From: Thecaphora thlaspeos
Lineage: Eukaryota > Basidiomycota > Ustilaginomycetes > Urocystidales > Glomosporiaceae
Direction of reading: 5' to 3'
Assembly: GCA_900291925.1 (NCBI GenBank)
Contig: UWYS01000006.1
Location: forward strand, 186,001-250,000
DNA length: 64,000 bases
Under the pieces are notes generated by a model. The model was not told where the DNA came from. It saw only the letters and a program-made list of their open reading frames with translations, and did not search any database. The position numbers and the translations under genes were made by a program. Each line of letters opens with the position of its first letter. Position 1 is the stretch's first letter. Below, one piece after another: positions 11,537 to 23,603 of this stretch.

Positions 11537-12088
11537 TCTCATACTACACCCCACTGTAACAGGGGCATGCAAGACGCACTCTTTTGCCTGGATCCTCTGG
11601 TCGTGCTTTGGACACGTTGTTGCAGCGCTTGGTGTTCGAACGAGAAGTGCTTGGCGGCGGGAAGACACGCTTTAACGTCGGTCGTCGGCGCGATGTAAGC
11701 GCTCGCTCGAAACGCCTCGGCTGGACCGTGCGTTTGCGTCATAGGGTGGAGGAGATGCCGTGACGCCCACCCGGCGCGCTGCCTCCACACAGCTTCGAAA
11801 GATGGCCGACGGTGATCGAGGACGGCGTTCGGCCGGCTCGGCTTGCACCCACGATCCAAGATCAAGCGCAGCTGGCAGTGCCCTTCCCGCCGGCAGCGCG
11901 CCCGTGCGCCGAGGTCAGGACTAGACTGTAGGTCGTATATATACCCGCAGGCCGCCTGGCTCCGTGCGGCTGCTTCTCCACCACCATCCCACCTCCCGCG
12001 TTATACAAGTGTCACTCTGCAACACCCACCACCAGCCACCACCTTCATACCCAACCCTCGCACTATCCACTCCAGAATCCCATCCAAA
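11537..12088. other. Intergenic with TATA box of the dienelactone hydrolase gene
   Basis: No ORF of note. A TATATATA box at 11936-11943 lies 146 bp upstream of the ATG at 12089 and is probably its core promoter. Confidence 0.5.
11936..11943 (+). promoter_or_regulatory. TATA box, dienelactone hydrolase gene
   Basis: Eight-base alternating TA run 146 bp before the start codon of the downstream gene; spacing fits a fungal TATA promoter with a leader of about 100 nt. Confidence 0.5.
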
Positions 12089-13117
12089 ATGTCCGAGTGC
12101 TGCAAGCAGGTAGGTCTGCCCCTCTCTCTCTCGTCTTGCCTTGTTGCCCCTGTCGAGCCTTGCAGCTAACTTTTCTCCGACATCCTTCCCATCTTGCCCC
12201 ATCCACTCTCTTCCACGCACCGCCAGGGATCTTTCCACAAGGGCACTCCCCTCGGTTCGGAGACCAAGATCGCCGACCGCGACGTCTACGTGGTGGGCGA
12301 TGAGAACTCGTCAATCGCCATCCTCATTGTCCCGGACATCTTTGGCTGGAAGCTCACAAACACCCGCTGCCTCGCCGACAAGTACGCCAAGGGCGTGGGA
12401 GCCCGCGTCTACGTCCCCGACTTCTTTGACGGCGAAGGTGGGTAGCGCTGCCTCTACGGCGAGTCGACCCCCTCAGTCTGGGCGTGGGAGCAAGCGACTG
12501 CGCCGCGCCGTGCCGAGTCAAATACGACCAGTGCGCAATGACTGACCTCACACGCTCTTTCCGCTTTCCTCGCCGCAGCCGTCCCGACCGAGGTGATGTC
12601 CGACCCCAAGAAGCGTGGAAAGTTCGACCTGATGGGCTTCCTCGCCAAGTACCATCCGCGCGATGCCTCGTGGCCCAAGGTGGAGGCCATCGTCAAGGCA
12701 ATCCGCTCCAGCCAGTCCTCCGTCAAGAAGATGGGCGCAATCGGCTTCTGCTGGGGCGCACCCTCTTGTCTCTACCTTGGCTCGACGCGCGTCGGCGCCG
12801 ACGCCCACGTCGATGCGATCGGCTTCGCCCACCCTTCGCTCGCAGAGGTGACCGACTTTGAGACGGTCGATGCCGACTCTGTCTTCCTCTGTGCCGAGCA
12901 CGACGAGATGCTCCCCGACGAGAAGCGCAACAAGGCCATCGAAGTGACAAAGAAGCTCACAAAGGAAAAGGGCACGTTTGTCAAGTGGGTCTACTACCCC
13001 AACACCTCGCACGGTTTCGCAGTGCGCGGAGACGAGGAGGACAAGTACGTTGCCAGGTGCATGCAGGACGCCGCAAACGAGGCCATCGCTCACTTTCGCG
13101 CTAGCCTTGTCGCCTAA
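12089..13117 (+). CDS. Dienelactone hydrolase family protein
   Basis: Exons 12089-12109 (21 nt, MSECCKQ), 12227-12437 and 12579-13117 encode 256 residues, the usual length for this family. The fold is an alpha/beta hydrolase with a cysteine nucleophile. The nucleophile is Cys135 in GFCWGA, the histidine is in NTSHGFAVRG, and the acid is probably in the segment CAEHDEM or nearby. Fungal members hydrolyse dienelactones or other small esters in aromatic catabolism, or have unassigned substrates (yeast Aim2). Substrate here is unknown. No targeting sequence is visible, so it is probably cytosolic. The gene has its own TATA box. The metacaspase downstream is convergent. Confidence 0.88.
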
Positions 13118-13588
13118 GCGCCAGCCTGGCGCCGGAGCGGAGGGACAGCACGAAGGATGTGGTAGCAGCAGCAGTGGGACCGGCAGGGCCGTCGCTAAGA
13201 TGTAGCACCCCATTTCCCCCGCGACATGATGAAGGAGATCGCTCGAGAAGTTTGGAAACGTCCCATTTACGGGCCGGACCACCTGCGCGAGCCTGTGTAT
13301 GTCGCGGCGAAAGGTTTTTGCGCAGGTTCGCCAGTCCGACCTCGGCCCGAATGGCGTTCTACGACAGGATGTCTGAACGAAGAAGCATGGGATTCACGGG
13401 CAGACGAGTCGGAGGCCAAACAGTAGCACGGTCTAGATGATAAAGAGGAGGTCCATGTCGATCGGGTGGCTCGACGACATCCTTGCGACGACGACGGGGA
13501 AAGCAATGGCGATCGAGAGCGGTAGCTCAGGTCAGTGACGCTACACTCCGGGGCGATCTGCAACGCGGCGGGAAGGGAACACGTCTGC
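13118..13588. other. Intergenic, convergent 3' ends
   Basis: Between the dienelactone hydrolase and metacaspase genes. A 66-codon ATG frame at 13226-13426 has no recognisable features and lies in probable 3' UTR. Nothing else seen. Confidence 0.5.
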
Positions 13589-15142
13589 TCACTGGGGCTT
13601 CTGGCTGTACTTGGCGGCGAGGGCGTCGCGCGTGGCGTTGAGCAGCTGGTTGTAGGTCAGTTGCGGATACTGGATGAGGGCGCGGCCGATCAAGAGTGGT
13701 GGTCACAGTGAGGCGTGGGGTAAGTCGATGCGCTGCTGCTCGTCGCGCTGTTCGGAGGTCAAACAGCCCGGATGGCGACGACTCACCTCGCTCATGACCT
13801 TGATAAAGGCCCAGCTCATGGCGCCGGTGGCCTTGCCCGCCTCGGTGGCGTCGGCGCTCGTCTGCGAATCCTTGCAGCCACTGAGCATGACGACGTCGGC
13901 GCCGCTGCTTCGCGTCTCGCGCGTCTTGGCCCCGGCGCTGTTGGTGTTGGTCGCCTCCTTGAACGTCGAAAAGAGGCCCTTCATCATGCCACCGACGTCG
14001 CCCCGCGCGTAGTTCATCGCGGCTCCCAACATGCCCTTGCCGACACCGGCGGCGATGTCTGCGAGGCGGTGAAACGAGGGGAGGTAGATGGAGATGAAGT
14101 GGAGACAAGTCAGCTTGACGATGTCTTTCCCTTGTATGTTCGTAGCTTCCGCCGCAACTCACTGGGCTCCTTGATCTGTCCCGAGGTCGAGTAGACGTAA
14201 GGCAAGTCGAGAGCGGTGCCCGAGTGGCACGAGCTGTAGCGGATGGGACGGAGTGGGAGGAGATCAGTCGACGTCCGCGGACGCTTTTCCAGGGGTACGA
14301 TGCAAAGCGATCCGGAAGGGTCGACTCACTCAAAGAGAGCCGTCAAGCGGCAGCCCACGGGCAGCGGCCTGACCAAGAGCATGTGCATCTCCTGTGGGAA
14401 GCGCACAGAGGATGCAACGGACTACGTTCAGCAAGAGGACGCCGCAAAAACGAAACCAGCGCTTGCGTCGGTCGAGAGGGAGGCCTCGACAAGGGAAACT
14501 CACGTCGTCCTCAATCATGCCGGCCGCCGAGTAGTCGACCGGGCAGATGGTCTCGTTCATGCCATCCGCTTCGTCCCCCTGCGACGAGGGCGCCTGGGAG
14601 CCGTGGCCGCTGTAGTGGAAGACGAGGGCATCGCCAGCCTGGGCGCCGCGTACGAGCCAGTTCATGGCGGCGACGATGTTCTGGCGGGTAGGCATGCTGC
14701 GGGCGTCGCGAGCGTCGTCAGTGAGGATGACCATGTCGTCCTCCTTGTAGCCTCGCGAGAGAAGGAAGCGCTTGAGGTTCTGGACGTCGTTGATGCACCC
14801 ACGCAGCTCGCCGCGCTGTCCGCGGTAGTTGATACCGATCAGGAGGGCCTTTCGCTTGCCGTTCATGGACGAGTACTCGTAGCGCTGCTTGCCCATCATG
14901 CCGCCCTGGGGCTGGTAGTGGACGGTGCCGGTCTGATACGCCTGCGGGCCGACCTGGCCCTGCGGCCGGGTGTAGCCCACCTGTGCCTGGTAGTGCTGGG
15001 GCTGACCGTAGGCGGCCTGCTGCTGGGGCGGTGGCGCGCCGTAGCCGGGCTGTGCAAAGCCCTGAGGGGGCTGCGGGAAACCTCCGCCGCCGCCACACTG
15101 CTGCTGTTGGTAGTGGTGTCCGCCCTGGCCGGGATACGCCAT
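13589..15142 (-). CDS. MCA1: Metacaspase (type I)
   Basis: Five exons: 15142-14504, 14391-14330, 14233-14163, 14058-13787 and 13669-13589, giving 374 residues. The N-terminal 90 residues are a Gln/Pro/Gly/Tyr-rich prodomain without a zinc finger, as in yeast Mca1. The caspase-like domain starts at [11 protein letters not shown]. The catalytic dyad is His180 in HYSGHG and Cys236 in DSCHSG. The C-terminus KYSQKPQ matches the family end. Metacaspases cleave after Arg or Lys, are calcium-dependent, and act in protein quality control, ageing and cell death. Exon 2 (62 nt) and exon 3 (71 nt) are short, and the second intron lies within the catalytic Cys motif (GA|C of DSCHSG). The gene is divergent from the mS33 gene with 569 bp between starts. 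Confidence 0.93.
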
Positions 15143-15711
15143 CTTGGAGTCGTGAACGGTTCGTTGCCTGTGAATGCGAGGGAGAAGTGAGTGGGGGGCG
15201 GAGATGCCGATTCCTCGTGTGGTTGCTGAGGGTGGTCGCCAAGAGGAGGCGGTGGGCGTAGGGTGGCCAGATAGGCTCGCTCGCCGGCCAAGCGTCGAAA
15301 GTCAAAATGCGGTTGGTCGCGGGCGTGGCCAGAGGTGGCTAGCGGCTAGCGAGGCGGCCCCTCCGGCTCAGCTGCTGCTGCTGCCAAAGGACTCATGCCG
15401 CGTTTGGCGTGCCGAAAGGCTTGGTCGGCGCGGCCGGAATCTTGAAACTCAAAGCGGCCCCGCTGTCAACTTGCAGGCGCCAGCCAGGGCCGGCCGAGTG
15501 GCCGTCTCTCTCGCGCGATAATGGAACAGCTGAGGACACCAGGAAGAAATCAAATGGCGAGGGGCTTCGCCGTCACTTGGCTCCCTTCGACTCGGCGCTT
15601 GCACCCTTTGGCCACCAACACCACCACGACACCTTTTCTCCTTCCTCCGTTGCCTCTCCTAGCCAATCTGCCCGGACTGTCCGCAAACGCACCGGTCCAC
15701 TCTTATTCACC
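15143..15711. other. Divergent intergenic region, MCA1 / mS33
   Basis: 569 bp between two start codons on opposite strands; presumably holds both promoters. No ORF or RNA gene supported. Confidence 0.5.
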
Positions 15712-16135
15712 ATGCGGCCGGCACCATCCAGCAGCGCCCTCTCGTCGCTCAAGGCGCTCCAGAGCAAGGTCTTTGGGTCCACGTACAACCCCTCCCATAC
15801 CCGCACCGGTGCAAAGGTGCTGCGGCAGAGACTCCGGGGCCCCTCGATGCTCACATACTACCCGCCCACGCTCAACTACCGTGCGCTCGATCAGCTGGTA
15901 CCCGGTGTCGGCAGGCTCGACGACCCTAGGGAGCTGCAGAGATGGCAGGACGTCGAGAGAAAGAAGATGCTCGGAAAGGGTCCACCAAAGAAGGGTGAGT
16001 ACGGCTGGTGCGGTTCGACCTAGATCGCGCTGTAGGGGTCCCAAGACTGACCCTTTCTGTGCCATGAATCATTACGACCACACTTTTCTCGTAGGCGAGG
16101 GCCGACGTGCCGCTATGAAGGGCAAGAAGAAGTAG
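15712..16135 (+). CDS. RSM27: Mitochondrial small ribosomal subunit protein mS33 (Rsm27)
   Basis: Exons 15712-15994 and 16095-16135 give 107 residues. The core KVFGSTYNPSHTRTGAKVLR followed by QRLRGPSMLTYYPP is the mS33/MRP-S33 signature; family members are about 100-110 residues, so the length fits. The basic C-terminus ends MKGKKK and is encoded by the short second exon. It is a protein of the small mitoribosomal subunit, imported through the N-terminus. The basic start (MRPAPSSSALSSLKALQSK) is compatible with mitochondrial import. Confidence 0.9.
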
Positions 16136-17352
16136 ACTACGGCGTCGTCGACTTTTTATCACAAAAGCTCGCTGCCTCTCTTGGAGGCGCTCTTCTGGCG
16201 CTGGAACTGGCAACGGCCTCTCAGTTCAAGCTTGCTCCGCGTCTCGCTGCACCATCCCGAGGCAGTCGATGCCTTCGTCGGATCTTTTGTCAAGACCGCA
16301 CATCTACGCTCCTCGCCAAAGGCCCGCACGGCCGTCCGGTCGCACCTCCGCCGCTCGCCGCGGCCACGTCGACCACGGCTGTTCGACTCACCGTCCGCGC
16401 ACCCATACACTGTGCTTTTAGGACTTCTTGCAAACAAAGCGACTCACTGACCCTTGGTCGCATCGTCGAAAGGTCGACGCTATCGCGCGGCTTGTCAGAA
16501 GCCAGGTCATCGCTCTGCTCCGGGTCGTCGGCTTTGAGATTCGGCCGTGGCACGAGGTCATGAGACGATACCCGGAGCTCTTGCGCGTCTTGCTGTATCC
16601 ATGACGGTGCTTCTGTGCCAGGACACCTTCTCTGCAGCGACGTACCACTGGACGTTGTCGTCCACGGGCGTCGACAGACCTCGCTGTGCCCCTCTGTGCA
16701 CAGCGTGCCAGCCAGTGCACTCTACTTGACCTCGTCGCTTGCGTGGATTGCTGTGGCTCGTCGGGCGATGAAGCCGCTTGAGGTCGATCGCCGCCCAGCG
16801 CGCACAAGCCCACATCCAGGGCGAGCTGGACGACTTGCACGACTGATGCGAGGAAAGGCATCTGTGTAGGTGTGAGGCCCGATGAAGCTTGTGCGCCCCG
16901 CGGACAAGAGCGAGAGGAAGAGGCCGGCTTTCAGGTCATGTGTGCTCTTAGCTTTTCCATGGTCCTTTCTGGGCTGAGCCTGTTGGGGCTGTGACGCAAA
17001 AGGGTAAACGAAGCTTGGATGCCCCGCTCCCCGCTCCCCGCTCCCCGCTCCAAAGGCTCCTTCTCAACGAGGCGTGGGCGTGGGCGGGGGTGGTACGAGC
17101 GAGCACCAGATCCAGCTACTTTGTCCTCCCTTCCCCTCCCTCCTGGCCTCTTACACGCCACACCACTTCCGACTCAGCGCAGGACCGAAGTCGACTCTGC
17201 CTCCTCTCAACCCTGCCGTCCCTCTGCGACGACATTTGGATTCGCCCTTCTTGGAAGCCATCTACAAGCTCCGCCAAATCACTTTGATCGGAGCGGTAGG
17301 AATTCCATCGCCGCCTGCCCCCCCCCCCCCCCCCGCGATACCTGGCCCGAGG
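16136..17352. other. Intergenic region upstream of the MBOAT gene
   Basis: About 1.2 kb with only low-quality frames on both strands. It holds a tandem CCCCGCT-type repeat at about 17023-17051 and a 17-C run at 17318-17334, 18 nt before the MBOAT start codon. Nothing else recognised. Confidence 0.5.
17318..17334 (+). repeat. Poly-C tract in the MBOAT 5' leader
   Basis: Seventeen consecutive C residues end 18 nt before ATG 17353. Such runs are prone to slippage and to sequencing error. Confidence 0.8.
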
Positions 17353-19504
17353 ATGTTCAACGACACCTTCCAGAGCCTCGCCGATGCGGCGGGCGCTCCC
17401 GTTGACTACGTCAAGGTGAGCCAAGGTTGCCCGCTAGTTTGGGCTCGCTGGGAACGATGCTGTGTGCGCTTGCGGTGCGAGCAGCAGCAGCAGCAGCAGC
17501 AGCGGCTCATCCCATCCTCACTTCTTTCATTCCTTCCCGTGTCCCGGCTCCATCCTCCCGGCTCGCTCTTCCGTAGCTCTTCATCTGCCTGCTGGTCTCG
17601 TTCCCGCTGGCAACCCTCTACGCGCGGCTGCCGTCTCCCAACGCCAAGCACCTCTACAGCCTGGCCGTCTCGACCGTCTTCTTTGTGCCTATCCTCGAGC
17701 TGCGATGGGGCTTTCTCCAGCTGCTCGTCACCAGCCTGGTCACCTACTTCATCTGCCTCTACAGGATCGGCGGTAGGAAGATGGGTTGGCTCGTCTTTGG
17801 GCTGCAGATGGGGCACTTGACTTGCAAGTAAGTGGCCGATCGTGCTGAGAGCTGGCGTTGACGGAGAGGTTCGATCCTGACCGACCGCAATCCCGTTTCC
17901 CCTCAACTGTGCTCGGCAGTCACATTTACCGACAGTTTGGCAACATCCCGCTGACGACGATCGAGATTACATCGATGCAAATGGTCTCGACCATGAACCT
18001 CACCACATTCGCCTGGGACTGCTTCGACGGCCAGGTCCGCTCGCTCCACGAGTGCGACGACAGCCAGAAGAAGACGCGCATCGTCCAGATGCCGAGCCTG
18101 CTCGAATTCCTCGGATACATGTAGGTGCCGCCTTGGAGCCATGATCGGTCATATCGACCCTCTGAGATTGCGTGTGGCTTGGACAGCTTATCAAACTCCT
18201 TCCATGGACCCTGCCTTTGACGCCCGGTCTCGCATCGCAGTTTCTACGCCCCCGGCGTGCTGATCGGACCCTCGACCCGCTTCTCCGACTACCGCGCATG
18301 GTCGAGCGGAAGCCTGTTTGCCTCGCCCAAGGGCAAGGAGAAGGCGAACGAGAGCGGGAAGCGCCTTCCTCCGGGTCGCATCGCGGCAGCCCTCCAGGAG
18401 CTTGCGATCGGCCTGGGCTTCATGGCCATCTACTCGACTATCGCGCCCGGTTATGGCTACGAAAGACTGATCGGCACCGTCGGCAGCTTCGACGGCTACA
18501 AATGGTACGAAAGGATTACCTATGTCCAGGCTGCCGGCTTCATGGCGAGGACAAAGTACTACGGCATCTGGTCGCTGACCAACGTGAGTGACTGCTGCGA
18601 GACGGGCCAACAGCAGCGGCGGCCAGAGACTCACAATGAATTGCAACGTGTCTGACTCGCTTCCTGTCCTGTTGTCTCGTCCATGTTTCCTCGTTCCCCG
18701 GCGACGACACCACAGGCGGCCTGCGTGATGTCTGGCCTCGGCTTCAACGGCCTCGACCCGATGACGGGCAAGACGAAGTGGAACCGCTGCCGCAACGTCG
18801 ACATCACCTCGATCGAGTTTGCCAACAACTGGAAGGAGCTGCTCGACGCCTGGAACATGAACACGAACGTCTGGCTGCGCAACAACGTCTACAAGCGCAT
18901 CGCGCGGCCCGGCAAGAAGCCCGGATTCAAGTTGACGATGACAACCTTCCTCACCTCGGCCTTTTGGCACGGGCTGGCGCCTGGCTACTACCTGTCGTTC
19001 TTCTTGGCGGGCTTCATGCAGTCGGCGGCGCGGACGCTGCGCAAGCACCTGCGTCCGATGTTCTTCAGCGACGCGCGGGCGCCCAACCCGACGTTCGGAA
19101 CGTTGGGAAGCTACACGCCCTCGCAGCTCTTCTTCTGCGCCTGCTCGATCGCGGGTGTGCAGCTGACGCTCAACTACGCCGTGGCGCCGTTTATGCTGCT
19201 CGACTTTGGCGCTTCGATCCGCGGCTGGAAGAGCGTCTACTTCTACGGCCACGTGCTCACCGCCGTGGTGCTGCTGTCGTTCCAGGCGGGCACGGGTCGC
19301 TACCTCGACAAGATCAGCGGCAGGCCGAAGCGCGCCAAGCAGGTGCGACCGGGATTCGCCACCGGCTACACGACGGGCGCCGACAGCGATGCAGAGACGG
19401 CGGCGAGGGCGGCGCGGAAGGGTAACGAGAGCATCAGCGCAAAGACGGAGCTGAAGCGCGAGGCAGAGAAGGTGACGTCGCTCGCACCCGAGCCCATCTG
19501 GTAG
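17353..19504 (+). CDS. ALE1: MBOAT lysophospholipid acyltransferase (Ale1/Lpt1 type)
   Basis: Five exons: 17353-17415, 17577-17827, 17920-18120, 18241-18583 and 18716-19504, giving 548 residues. Several hydrophobic spans are present (LFICLLVSFPLATLY; LFFCACSIAGVQL). Conserved MBOAT residues include the Trp-rich segment NNWKELLDAWNMNTNVWLRN and the catalytic His371 in SAFWHGLAPGYY. These enzymes reacylate lysophospholipids in the endoplasmic reticulum (Lands cycle). The segment FYAPGVLIGPSTRF agrees with the Ale1/LPCAT group rather than sterol or DAG acyltransferases. The C-terminal tail is charged. Intron 1 carries a CAG repeat (about 17482-17502). The short first exon encodes only 21 residues. 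Confidence 0.9.
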
Positions 19505-20482
19505 GGGTGAGGCGGCAGAGCGGCGCGGGCGAGGCGAGACAGGAGGGAAAAGGGAAGGAGAGCGGGACGAGGAGGACAAGAGGGGAAAGGATTTGTTGGC
19601 ACCACGATGCTTTTTCTGGACGACTTAGACCTATAGACTCAAGGAAAAGAAATACGACAAGAGGCTGGCGTGCGGTGGTGCGTGCCTGCACAACGTCGCC
19701 TCTCTCTACAAATTTTATATTGAACGAATACTCGAGACGGGGGACCCTCCACCACCCGACAACCCTCGTCCTCGACTGGCCGGGATAAGAAGCTGGGCAA
19801 AGTTGGCGCAGCAGAGCGTCGAATGGCTTGCTTGCTGGCGGGCTCATCCCGCGGCGCAAGGCCACCCGACGAAGCACTGTTACGAACCGCGGGGAGGGAT
19901 AGGATGCGCTTGGTGTAGGGGCTGATGTGTCAGGACGCCGTAGCGGAGCTGATGGTGGAATGATCGATGGATTGCCAGACCCGGAAGGCCGCGCCAGCTA
20001 GGCCTATGCGGAGGTTGGCAGGCTTTTAGTCAGCCCTTGGCAGTCGGATTCCGGCTGCGGCTGCGGCTGCGGCTGCCAGGCGTGACATGGATGAGTCAGA
20101 TTTCTGCAGACGTCGATGGCGCGCTTGCGGAGGCGGGGGGACGTGCTTGGGCCAGGTGGTCGGTCGGATCTTCCCGACGGCGGCAGGGCAACACAAGGGT
20201 GCAAGGCAGAAAGGGTCCACGACGAAACACCTGCTCGAGTGCAGGTGCAGGTCAGGCAGCGAGCGACGCACGGTTCCCTTGCATGTGGGACGACGCCCGT
20301 TTCGCTGACTTGCCTGATCTAAACCTCGGCCGACGCCGCTTCGGCCGTTGCCTGATAAGACGAGGCCTTGTGCTTGTCGGTCGCTTCCGTAGCCTGCAAC
20401 GTCCTCTTGCTCCTCCTCTCGCCAACCTCCTTCCTTTGCAACCGTCCACCCGTCCCTTCCTTCCCGCCCGACAGCTTCCAAC
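19505..20482. other. Intergenic region between MBOAT and O-methyltransferase genes
   Basis: About 1 kb. There is a short CGGCTG repeat near 20053-20077. No supported ORF or RNA gene. The promoter of the O-methyltransferase should be in its 3' half. Confidence 0.5.
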
Positions 20483-21548
20483 ATGTCGGACGCCGTCCCC
20501 GCCGAGACGCCACTGCTCACCGCGTCCAAGCTTCTCTCTTCGGTCCTCTCCTCCCTCTCTCCCGACGTGCCCCTCTCGTCCTCCTCGCACATCAAGCTGG
20601 AGTTGGCACACAAGATCCTCACCTCTCTGGATCCTTACCTCGACTCTGTCTCGAGTCAGGCACCCGAAGTTCAGCGTCCCCTGCTCAAGGCTACCGCCGA
20701 ACATGATTGGGAGGGGGCGTGGCAGAGGAAAGAGACCATCTTTCACCTCAATGCTGGCTGGAGCGCCGGAGCGTACGAGGGCAATTTCGTCGGCATGATG
20801 ACCAAGATCGTCGGTGCTACCAATGCATTGGAGGTCGGCATGTTTACCGGTACGACAACGGTTTGCATCGCCAGTAGCCTGCCGGCGGACGGAAAGGTAT
20901 GTCGGTCCACTCGTCCGCTCGCTTTCTTACCACAGAAGCCCGACGACAGACCGGGCAAGACGTTCCCCCACACTGACGCTCCAGCTCCACCTCCCTCGCC
21001 GTTTGCCCTCCACACCGTCACCGCAGGTCATCGCCCTCGAGATTGATCCCTACCTAGCCTCGTTCGTCGCTCCCCACTTTTCCGCTTCAGGGCAGGGCGA
21101 CAAGATTGACGTACGCATCGGCAACGCCGTACAGAGCCTCCTCCAGGTTGCACAGGAGGGTCACCAGTTTGAAATCATCTTTATCGATGCCGACAAGACG
21201 GGTTACCTCACCTACTACAACACCATCATGGACAAGAACCTGCTCAAAAAGGGAGGCTTGTTGGTGGTTGATAATACGTTGTTCAAGGTGAGCTCTCTAG
21301 ATTGCAGTGTGTGTGTGTGTGTGTGTGTGATAGAGAAGAAAAGCTGACATTGCCCCTCTGATTTACGCATCCATGGACGACAGGGTGCGCCCTTTGTCCC
21401 GGAGGTTGTGGAGCACGACGAAAATATCAGCAAGGAGTACGGAGACGCCATCATTGAATTCAACAAGGTTGTCGCGGCGGATGAGCGCGTCGAGGTCGTC
21501 GTGCTGCCGCTCCGTGACGGCGTCACGTTCGTCACGAGGAAACAATAG
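20483..21548 (+). CDS. Class I SAM-dependent O-methyltransferase (caffeoyl-CoA OMT type)
   Basis: Exons 20483-20896, 21027-21287 and 21384-21548 give 279 residues. The SAM site is ALEVGMFTGTTTVCIA, the acidic loop is VIALEIDPY, and the metal/catalytic segment FIDADKTGYLTYY is followed by LVVDNTLFKG; these are the hallmarks of methyltransferase family 3 (CCoAOMT/COMT-like, divalent-metal dependent). Such enzymes methylate catechol-type hydroxyls. The substrate in this fungus is not known. No signal peptide is seen. Intron 2 contains about eleven GT repeats. The downstream TBCC gene is convergent, 152 bp away. Confidence 0.88.
21307..21328 (+). repeat. GT dinucleotide microsatellite in intron 2
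   Basis: About eleven GT units just downstream of the donor site in intron 2 of the O-methyltransferase gene. Likely length-polymorphic. Confidence 0.85.
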
Positions 21549-21700
21549 AGACGGACCGACCGGCCGGCCGCGCACGGGGAAGCGCGGTCGACGAAAGGGC
21601 AAAAGGGTACTCGGTTGTCGAGATGGAAGCCAAAATACATACATATCATCAACGGACAACGCTCGGAAACGTCGACGTAACCTGCAGATCGGACGAGGTG

Positions 21701-23172
21701 CTATTGCCGTGCCGCAGCCAGGATCGCGTCTACATCTGCAACGTCGACGTCTGTCTCTCCTTGCTCCTTGGCTCGCCTGTCCAGCTCTGCGAGCAAGCAT
21801 GACAGCCGCTCCACGCCTCTCTGAACCGACTCGGCCTGGACGATGTGCCAGTTTCGTACCGACCCGTCCCCTCCGCTCTGGATGTGGGAGGAAGAGAGGA
21901 GCGCATCGAAATCTTGAACGCGTAGATGCTTTCCTTGCTCTAGTGGTGGTGGTGTTGGTGCTGTGGCGAGGAGAGCAGGAAGATTGCCCTGCACGAAGCG
22001 AAGGTCTCGACAGGATTCGATCGTCGCTATCGAACCGGTCGTGGTGAGTGAGATGAGGGAGGATGTTGATGTGTGCATGCGAAACTGGTTGGGAAGCGTG
22101 GTGAGATGAGAGAGCAATAGATCAGGAATTTTTTTGTCGAACAAAGTAGCCGCAACGCTCATCAAGTGGGGGTGTAAGGTGACATGCTCACCTGTCGACA
22201 CCGTTCGATGAGAAGCCAGCAGTTTTGGACGTCGTGGATCATGACGCTCCCCACGACCTGGCCCGTCAGGACGATGCAGTTCTTGAGGTTGCGGATCTGG
22301 AGAGCGCCGAGCTCCGATGGCGTCGTCGTCGTCGTCGTCGTCGTCGTCATTCCGTGTGGGCTGGGTGGAGGTCGGAGGTCGACGATGCAGCCTTCGAGGT
22401 CGGTGATGTGTAGATCGTGCTGCGTCGAGGGCGCTGAAGGAGAAAGGGAGGCTTGACTTGGCGCGGCGACGTCGCGGTTGGATGGGATGTAGCAACTTCG
22501 CCTCGAATCGATGGAAAGGTAGGTCGTCTTGGCAGGTGTGCTGGCGGTGGCTGCCGAGGACCAAGGGGAGGCGTTGGTCTGGGGCGTTGCCTGTGCATGC
22601 GGCGGAGAGACCGCCGGCGCCTTGGAAGGACCAGGGGACGCGGCGCAGGAAGAGGTGGTCGGCGGCTTGGGCGTGCGTCGGAAGGTGAAGCCGCTCTTTG
22701 CCGGTCGCAGCGCGTGGCGCTTTGCCGCGAGACGCTGCGTGAGCTGCGTGAGGTTCTGCAGGGAGGTGGAGCCAAGACGCAGAGACACGGAATGAGGATC
22801 TGTCGTCAGTGGTATGTGCTGGAGTAGAGCGCGAAGGAGAAAGGAATGGGCTCACGTTTTCGTGCTGACGTCTGTCGTATGCGGGAAGGATGGCTGTGGC
22901 GTCGGTGAGGCGGTTGCGTGCGGACGAGATGTGCAAGAGAAGGGGATCGAGTTGGCGTATGGTTTGCGCTGCATGAATCTGTGCTTCGAGGGCTGCGAGG
23001 AGGGAAGGAACGTGAGGGTGGAGCGTGGATCAGAGGTACGGTTGAGAGAGGAGCGCGGGAAGGGAGGCTTGGCCTACTGACAGTGGATTGTCTGGCTGAA
23101 GTGGGAGTAGAAGAGGTGGGCTTTGGATGCGCTGGTAGATGCGGATGCGCCCAGGGAGGCTGAAGAGGCCAT
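21701..23172 (-). CDS. Tubulin-folding cofactor C (TBCC)
   Basis: Exons 23172-23082, 22992-22856, 22755-22192 and 22084-21701 give 391 residues. An N-terminal helical (spectrin-like) segment, KAHLFYSHFSQTIHSLEAQI, is followed by a Pro/Ser-rich linker and a C-terminal C-CAP/TBCC beta-helix: DLHITDLEGCIVDL, ALQIRNLKNCIVLTGQVVGS, VQNCWLLIERCRQFRMHTSTS. The catalytic Arg finger of TBCC is expected in the segment CRQFRMH. Cofactor C works with cofactors D and E to activate GTP hydrolysis on beta-tubulin and release folded tubulin dimers in the cytosol. A run of nine Thr codons (ACG repeat, 22322-22349) interrupts the domain. The gene is divergent from ARO2 with 431 bp between starts. Confidence 0.88.
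22320..22349 (-). repeat. Trinucleotide repeat coding for poly-Thr in TBCC
   Basis: Nine consecutive ACG-type codons inside exon 3 of the TBCC gene, following the residues SPHGM. Confidence 0.85.
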
Positions 23173-23603
23173 GATGGTGATGGATGCTGCTGCTGCGCTG
23201 TGGTGGTTGCGTAAGGGCTGGAGGCAGTGAGGCGGGAGATGGTGGCCGAGCGAGGGAAGGAGAGGAAGTGTTGGTCTCTCGCTGGCTGTTGAAGAAGGCA
23301 GGGCGAGGGAGAAGCGTGAAGGTGTCACGGGATGCGTGGTGCGCTTCTGCCCGACTTCCGAGAATGTTGAGTGACTCGCAGCGCTGCAGCTCGCCGCCCG
23401 CTCAGCACGGGCGCGGCGTGCCTTTCTTAGCAATTAGAGGCGTCAGAGAGTGATCGGAGTCAGTCTTTTGAATTAACTATGCCCGCCAAGCCACTCCACC
23501 TCGCCTGCCTTTCTTCCACCACCCACCACCACCCCCCCTCCCTCCTCTGTCGCCGCCTCGTCCACTACTCACCCCCCTCTCACACGCACACAGCCAGCCA
23601 GCC
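23173..23603. other. Divergent promoter region, TBCC / ARO2
   Basis: 431 bp between two start codons on opposite strands; no ORF supported. The 80 bp before ARO2 are C-rich (leader-like). Confidence 0.5.

Noticed and set aside
13226..13426. 66-codon ATG frame between DLH and metacaspase
   Set aside because: No family features, weak codon bias, and a position in probable 3' UTR.
16418..16861. 147-codon minus frame upstream of the MBOAT gene
   Set aside because: Composition is random-like, no start context or splice partner, and no recognisable domain.
17860..17885. B-box-like GGTTCGATCC suggesting a second tRNA
   Set aside because: It lies in an intron of the MBOAT gene and no pairing T stem, anticodon arm or A box could be drawn around it.
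21701..22936. 411-codon minus frame running through the TBCC locus
   Set aside because: Only its ends match TBCC; the middle is out of frame with the conserved beta-helix, which requires splicing as given.
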